This document shows, piece by piece, positions 61,295 through 64,000 of a stretch of 64,000 bases of DNA (its first letter is position 1; every line of letters starts with the position of its first letter). The position numbers and the translations under genes are program-made. Location of the stretch: the NCBI RefSeq assembly GCF_009811795.1, contig NZ_BLJE01000003.1, positions 248,001 to 312,000 on the forward strand. Direction: 5' to 3'. Source of the DNA: Litoreibacter roseus. Its GTDB lineage: Bacteria; Pseudomonadota; Alphaproteobacteria; Rhodobacterales; Rhodobacteraceae. The notes below the pieces were generated by a model. The model was not told the origin of the DNA, searched no databases, and saw only the letters and a list, made by a program, of their open reading frames with translations.

Positions 61295-61786
61295 ATGCGC
61301 ACAGGCCTTTACCCAGGCACGTTTGATCCCATCACTCTGGGGCATATCGATATCATTAGGCGGGCTTGTTCCTTGGTGGATCACCTTGTCATCGGTGTGG
61401 CCATCAACCGTGACAAAGGCCCGCTTTTTTCCCTCGAAGAACGCGTCAGTATGATCGAGGCGGAATGTGCCGGACTGGCCGAAGAGACCAACACGAAGAT
61501 CACCGTTCATCCCTTTGAAAATCTTCTGATAAATTGCGCCAGAGATGTTGGGGCCGCCGTGATCATCCGTGGTCTTCGGGCCGTGGCGGACTTTGAATAT
61601 GAGTATCAGATGGTCGGTATGAACCGGGCGATGGATAACAGCATCGAGACGGTTTTCTTGATGGCAGAGGCTGAGCATCAGGCCATTGCTTCGAAGCTGG
61701 TTAAAGAGATCGCGCGGCTTGAGGGAGATGTCTCCAACTTTGTAACGCCTTCGGTCCTCACGCAACTGAACGCCAAGCTGTCTTGA
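61295..61786 (+). CDS. coaD: Phosphopantetheine adenylyltransferase
   Basis: CoaD adenylates 4'-phosphopantetheine, the penultimate step of coenzyme A synthesis. The 163-residue enzyme begins MRTGLYPGTFDPITLGHIDI (T/HxGH nucleotidyl-transfer motif) and contains the pantetheine region AAVIIRGLRAVADFEYEYQM and the second ATP-binding element IASKLVKEIARLEGDVSNFV. Length and motifs are typical. Two cyclophilin genes follow on the same strand, possibly with their own promoter in the 91-base gap. Confidence 0.96.
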   Translation: MRTGLYPGTFDPITLGHIDIIRRACSLVDHLVIGVAINRDKGPLFSLEERVSMIEAECAGLAEETNTKITVHPFENLLINCARDVGAAVIIRGLRAVADFEYEYQMVGMNRAMDNSIETVFLMAEAEHQAIASKLVKEIARLEGDVSNFVTPSVLTQLNAKLS

Positions 61787-61877
61787 TCTCGCCGACATCG
61801 AAACAGGAAGGTGTTTCCCTTCCGGTCAATGCGCTTTAGGTACACGTCAACGCGATAGAACAAAGGAGGCCCAGACC

Positions 61878-62384
61878 ATGGCCGAGATCAAAGATCCCGA
61901 GAACACGATCCTGATGGAACTCAAAGGTGGCACCGTCACGATTGAGCTGTTGCCGGATGTGGCCCCGCAGCATGCAGAGCGGATGAAAACGTTGGCGCGC
62001 AACGGCGACTACGACAATGTCGCGTTTCACCGGGTGATCGACGGGTTCATGGCGCAAACGGGTGATGTCGCGAACGGCAACATGGAAAAAGATTTCAATC
62101 TGTCGCGCGCCGGGACAGGCGGATCAGACATGCCGGACCTGCCCGCAGAGTTTTCGAAACTGCCCCATGATCGCGGAACGCTAGGTGCAGCACGCTCCCA
62201 GAACCCTGACAGCGCGAACAGCCAGTTCTTCATCAATTTCTCAGACAACAGCTTTCTGAATGGCCAGTACACGGTCTATGGCCGCGTGATCGAAGGGATG
62301 GAGCATGTGGATGCGATCACGCGGGGGGAGCCGCCTGCGCAGCCTGACCGAATGATCAGCGTCAAGGTCGCCGCAGATGCGTAA
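61878..62384 (+). CDS. Peptidyl-prolyl cis-trans isomerase (cytoplasmic cyclophilin)
   Basis: This is a 168-residue cyclophilin without a signal peptide. VTIELLPDVAPQHAERMKTL, then FHRVIDGFMAQTGDV (active-site Arg), ARSQNPDSANSQFFINFSDN and GQYTVYGRVIEGMEHVDAI are the family blocks. It catalyses X-Pro isomerisation in protein folding. A GGAGG site precedes the ATG at 61878. It overlaps the next, exported cyclophilin gene by 8 bases, so the two are expressed together. Confidence 0.95.
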   Translation: MAEIKDPENTILMELKGGTVTIELLPDVAPQHAERMKTLARNGDYDNVAFHRVIDGFMAQTGDVANGNMEKDFNLSRAGTGGSDMPDLPAEFSKLPHDRGTLGAARSQNPDSANSQFFINFSDNSFLNGQYTVYGRVIEGMEHVDAITRGEPPAQPDRMISVKVAADA

Positions 62385-62922
62385 CAGTTTTTTCGCCCTC
62401 ATTCTTATGACTGTTCCGGCCTTTGGTGCGGGGCTTCAGGTGGACATCGCTGGACAAGCCAATGGCACCGTGACGATTGATCTGTTTGAGAATGTCGCAC
62501 CGAAACACGTCGCGCAGATCACCGCGTTGGCGGAAGAGGGCGCCTATAACGAAGTGGTGTTCCATCGCGTGATCGAGGGCTTCATGGCTCAAACTGGCGA
62601 TGTCGAGCACGGGAAAGTCGGTGCGGATATGCGTCGGGCTGGGACAGGCGGCTCCGACAAACCTGATTTGCCCGCCGAGTTCTCCGACCGGTCTTTTGAG
62701 CGGGGCATTGTCGGCATGGCACGTGCGCAAAACCCAAACTCGGCCAACAGCCAGTTCTTCATCATGTTCGATGAAGGCACCTTCTTGAATGGTCAGTACA
62801 CTGTGGTGGGTGAGGTGACAGACGGAATGGACGTTATTGACCAGATCAAACGCGGCGACGGGCCAAACGGCGCCGTTATCGGTGAGCCGGACGTAATGAC
62901 GGATGTGCGCGTCACCAACTGA
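62377..62922 (+). CDS. Peptidyl-prolyl cis-trans isomerase, exported cyclophilin
   Basis: This is a 181-residue cyclophilin with an N-terminal signal peptide (MRNSFFALILMTVPAFGAG, cleaved near AFGA-GL). The catalytic blocks FHRVIEGFMAQTGDV, ARAQNPNSANSQFFIMFDEG and GQYTVVGEVTDGMDVIDQI are intact. It would assist folding in the periplasm and is a paralogue of the upstream cytoplasmic enzyme. Its start lies 8 bases inside the previous gene. Confidence 0.94.
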   Translation: MRNSFFALILMTVPAFGAGLQVDIAGQANGTVTIDLFENVAPKHVAQITALAEEGAYNEVVFHRVIEGFMAQTGDVEHGKVGADMRRAGTGGSDKPDLPAEFSDRSFERGIVGMARAQNPNSANSQFFIMFDEGTFLNGQYTVVGEVTDGMDVIDQIKRGDGPNGAVIGEPDVMTDVRVTN

Positions 62923-63004
62923 CGCGCAATCACCTGTGTGTGAGCGGGGGTAGTTTTCCGCAGGGCCTCTACGCGATGCTGGTATCAGCGTTACGGAGGG
63001 GCCG

Positions 63005-63985
63005 ATGTACAGAATTCTTATGATTGCCGGTTGCGTGATGTGGGCGCTCACTCTGCCGTCTCTTGGTCAGACTTTTGGTGGTCCGGCCAACTGGCAGTCC
63101 GAATGGCCCCGCACTGACTTTTCAAAAGCGTCGGTTGATCTTGATGAGATCCGATCCGGGGGACCTGCCAAAGATGGCATTCCTGCTGTCGATGATCCGC
63201 GTTTCATGAACGCTCGTCAGGAGAAACGGTTAGCGCCAAACGAGCCGGTCCTGACTCTGGAGATATCTGGCCAGATCCCTCGAGCCTACCCGATCCGTTA
63301 TTTCATGGTGCACGAGATCGTAAACGATACCGTTGGCAGTGTGCCTGTTGCCGTCACGTTCTGTCCGCTTTGTAATTCCGGTATGGTGTTCGACCGAAGG
63401 GTAAACGGTCAAACGCTTGATTTCGGCGTGACGGGCAAGCTCCGCCACTCGGATATGGTGATGTATGACCGGCAGACGGAAAGCTGGTGGCAGCAGGCGG
63501 TGGGCAGAGGGATTGTCGGTCAGTATTCCGGCAAACGGTTGAAACAGGTGCCGTCATGGATGGAAAGTTGGGCGGATTTCGCCGCTCGTAATCCCGATGG
63601 CCTGGTGATGGATGCGCCGCTCGCGGGTGTATCTTATGGCAGAAACCCGTATGTCAAATATGACAGTTCGGATCGTCCGTTTCTGTATGACGGCACATTG
63701 CCGCCCGGCGGGATTGATCCGATGGCACGGGTCGTTCGGGTTGGCAGTTTGGCTTGGCCACTCAGTCGACTTGACCGCGAAAAGCGCATTGTTGAGGCCG
63801 GTGTGATCCTGACATGGGAAGGCACCCAAGCTTCGGCGCTGGATACCGCGCGGATAGGACAGGGGCGGGCGGTCAACTCGGTTCGAGTTCGAGACGCATC
63901 TGGACGTGACATGCCCCACGACGTCATGTTCGCTTTCGCGTTTCACGCGTTTTTCCCGGACGGGGTGTGGCAACTGTCACGCTAG
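63005..63985 (+). CDS. DUF3179 domain-containing exported protein
   Basis: This is a 326-residue protein with a signal peptide (MYRILMIAGCVMWALTLPSLG, cleaved near GQTFG). The DUF3179 domain fills most of the rest: DEIRSGGPAKDGIPAVDDPR, VHEIVNDTVGSVPVAVTFCP, then LCNSGMVFDRRVNGQTLDFG (a conserved CPLCNSG motif) and RDASGRDMPHDVMFAFAFHA. The cysteine pair is invariant in what I know of the family, hinting at a redox or metal role. Function is unknown. It is the last complete gene, ending 15 bases before the window edge. Confidence 0.92.
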   Translation: MYRILMIAGCVMWALTLPSLGQTFGGPANWQSEWPRTDFSKASVDLDEIRSGGPAKDGIPAVDDPRFMNARQEKRLAPNEPVLTLEISGQIPRAYPIRYFMVHEIVNDTVGSVPVAVTFCPLCNSGMVFDRRVNGQTLDFGVTGKLRHSDMVMYDRQTESWWQQAVGRGIVGQYSGKRLKQVPSWMESWADFAARNPDGLVMDAPLAGVSYGRNPYVKYDSSDRPFLYDGTLPPGGIDPMARVVRVGSLAWPLSRLDREKRIVEAGVILTWEGTQASALDTARIGQGRAVNSVRVRDASGRDMPHDVMFAFAFHAFFPDGVWQLSR

Positions 63986-64000
63986 GCGGGGTTAGCCCTC

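Noticed and set aside
61806-61823. GGAAGG/CCTTCC hairpin after coaD as a terminator
   Set aside because: The stem is only 6 base pairs and no T-run follows.
1-64000. Mobile elements, prophage or integrative island near tRNA genes
   Set aside because: No transposase, integrase, phage gene or flanking direct repeats at the tRNA genes were seen. The AT-rich insert at 46.4 kb has no mobility gene.

Overview
The window looks like chromosomal DNA from a marine alphaproteobacterium of the Rhodobacteraceae (Roseobacter group). The DNA is GC-rich and densely packed, many neighbouring genes overlap by 4 bases (ATGA), and the content fits that group: an aa3-type ctaD with DUF2244, a Hint-domain protein, a lone DUF6356 gene, a DUF5666/DUF6502/fasciclin cluster, paired peptide ABC transporters and a valine-catabolism operon. 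This placement is inferred from gene content. No marker was compared with a database.

Layout. 1-9.7 kb holds housekeeping genes: the start of carA, yqeY, ctaD-DUF2244, a Hint-domain protein, a DUF4399 protein, a fused MFS/spermidine-synthase-like protein, lipB, tRNA-Leu(GAG), a histidine phosphatase and a GST. 9.8-20.5 kb is one long catabolic operon. It contains a CUT1-type importer (binding protein, two permeases, a 62-residue membrane peptide, two ATPases), a fused DhaK-DhaL kinase, a LacI-type regulator, a TIM-barrel isomerase and a Gfo/Idh dehydrogenase. It probably imports and breaks down a polyol or sugar. 20.5-25 kb is an envelope cluster: DUF5666 lipoprotein, DUF6502 protein, fasciclin lipoprotein, and a 667-residue secreted protein with two fasciclin domains and RTX repeats.

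25-28.1 kb is a TPP-riboswitch-controlled thiamin salvage operon (thiM-thiE-thiD plus an SDR gene). 28.2-41.6 kb carries two complete peptide-type ABC importers facing away from a central LysR regulator and an M19 dipeptidase. The regulator/dipeptidase gap contains a perfect 15-base palindrome of the LysR T-N11-A type. 41.7-46.3 kb is mixed: small hypothetical, pirin, GNAT, two identical tRNA-Asp genes, a HEXXH lipoprotein-like protein, cytochrome c with a candidate FNR site, and an alpha/beta hydrolase lipoprotein. 46.4-47.86 kb is an AT-rich single-gene insert with a PD-(D/E)XK nuclease signature, wedged tail-to-tail against parE.

47.85-64 kb holds parE, a nucleotidyltransferase, an NAD(P)-binding protein, a methyltransferase, a MATE exporter, an Lrp/AsnC regulator with operator-like palindromes facing a DUF6356 gene, a LysE-type exporter, a valine distal-catabolism operon (mmsA, acyl-CoA dehydrogenase, HIB-CoA hydrolase, HIB dehydrogenase), a CBS protein, coaD, two overlapping cyclophilins and a DUF3179 protein. 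I see no transposase, integrase, prophage or CRISPR array. The most interesting items are the AT-rich nuclease-like gene, the fasciclin/RTX cluster, the dual-ATPase polyol-type operon with its tiny membrane protein and 11-base phased repeat, and the operator-like palindromes.
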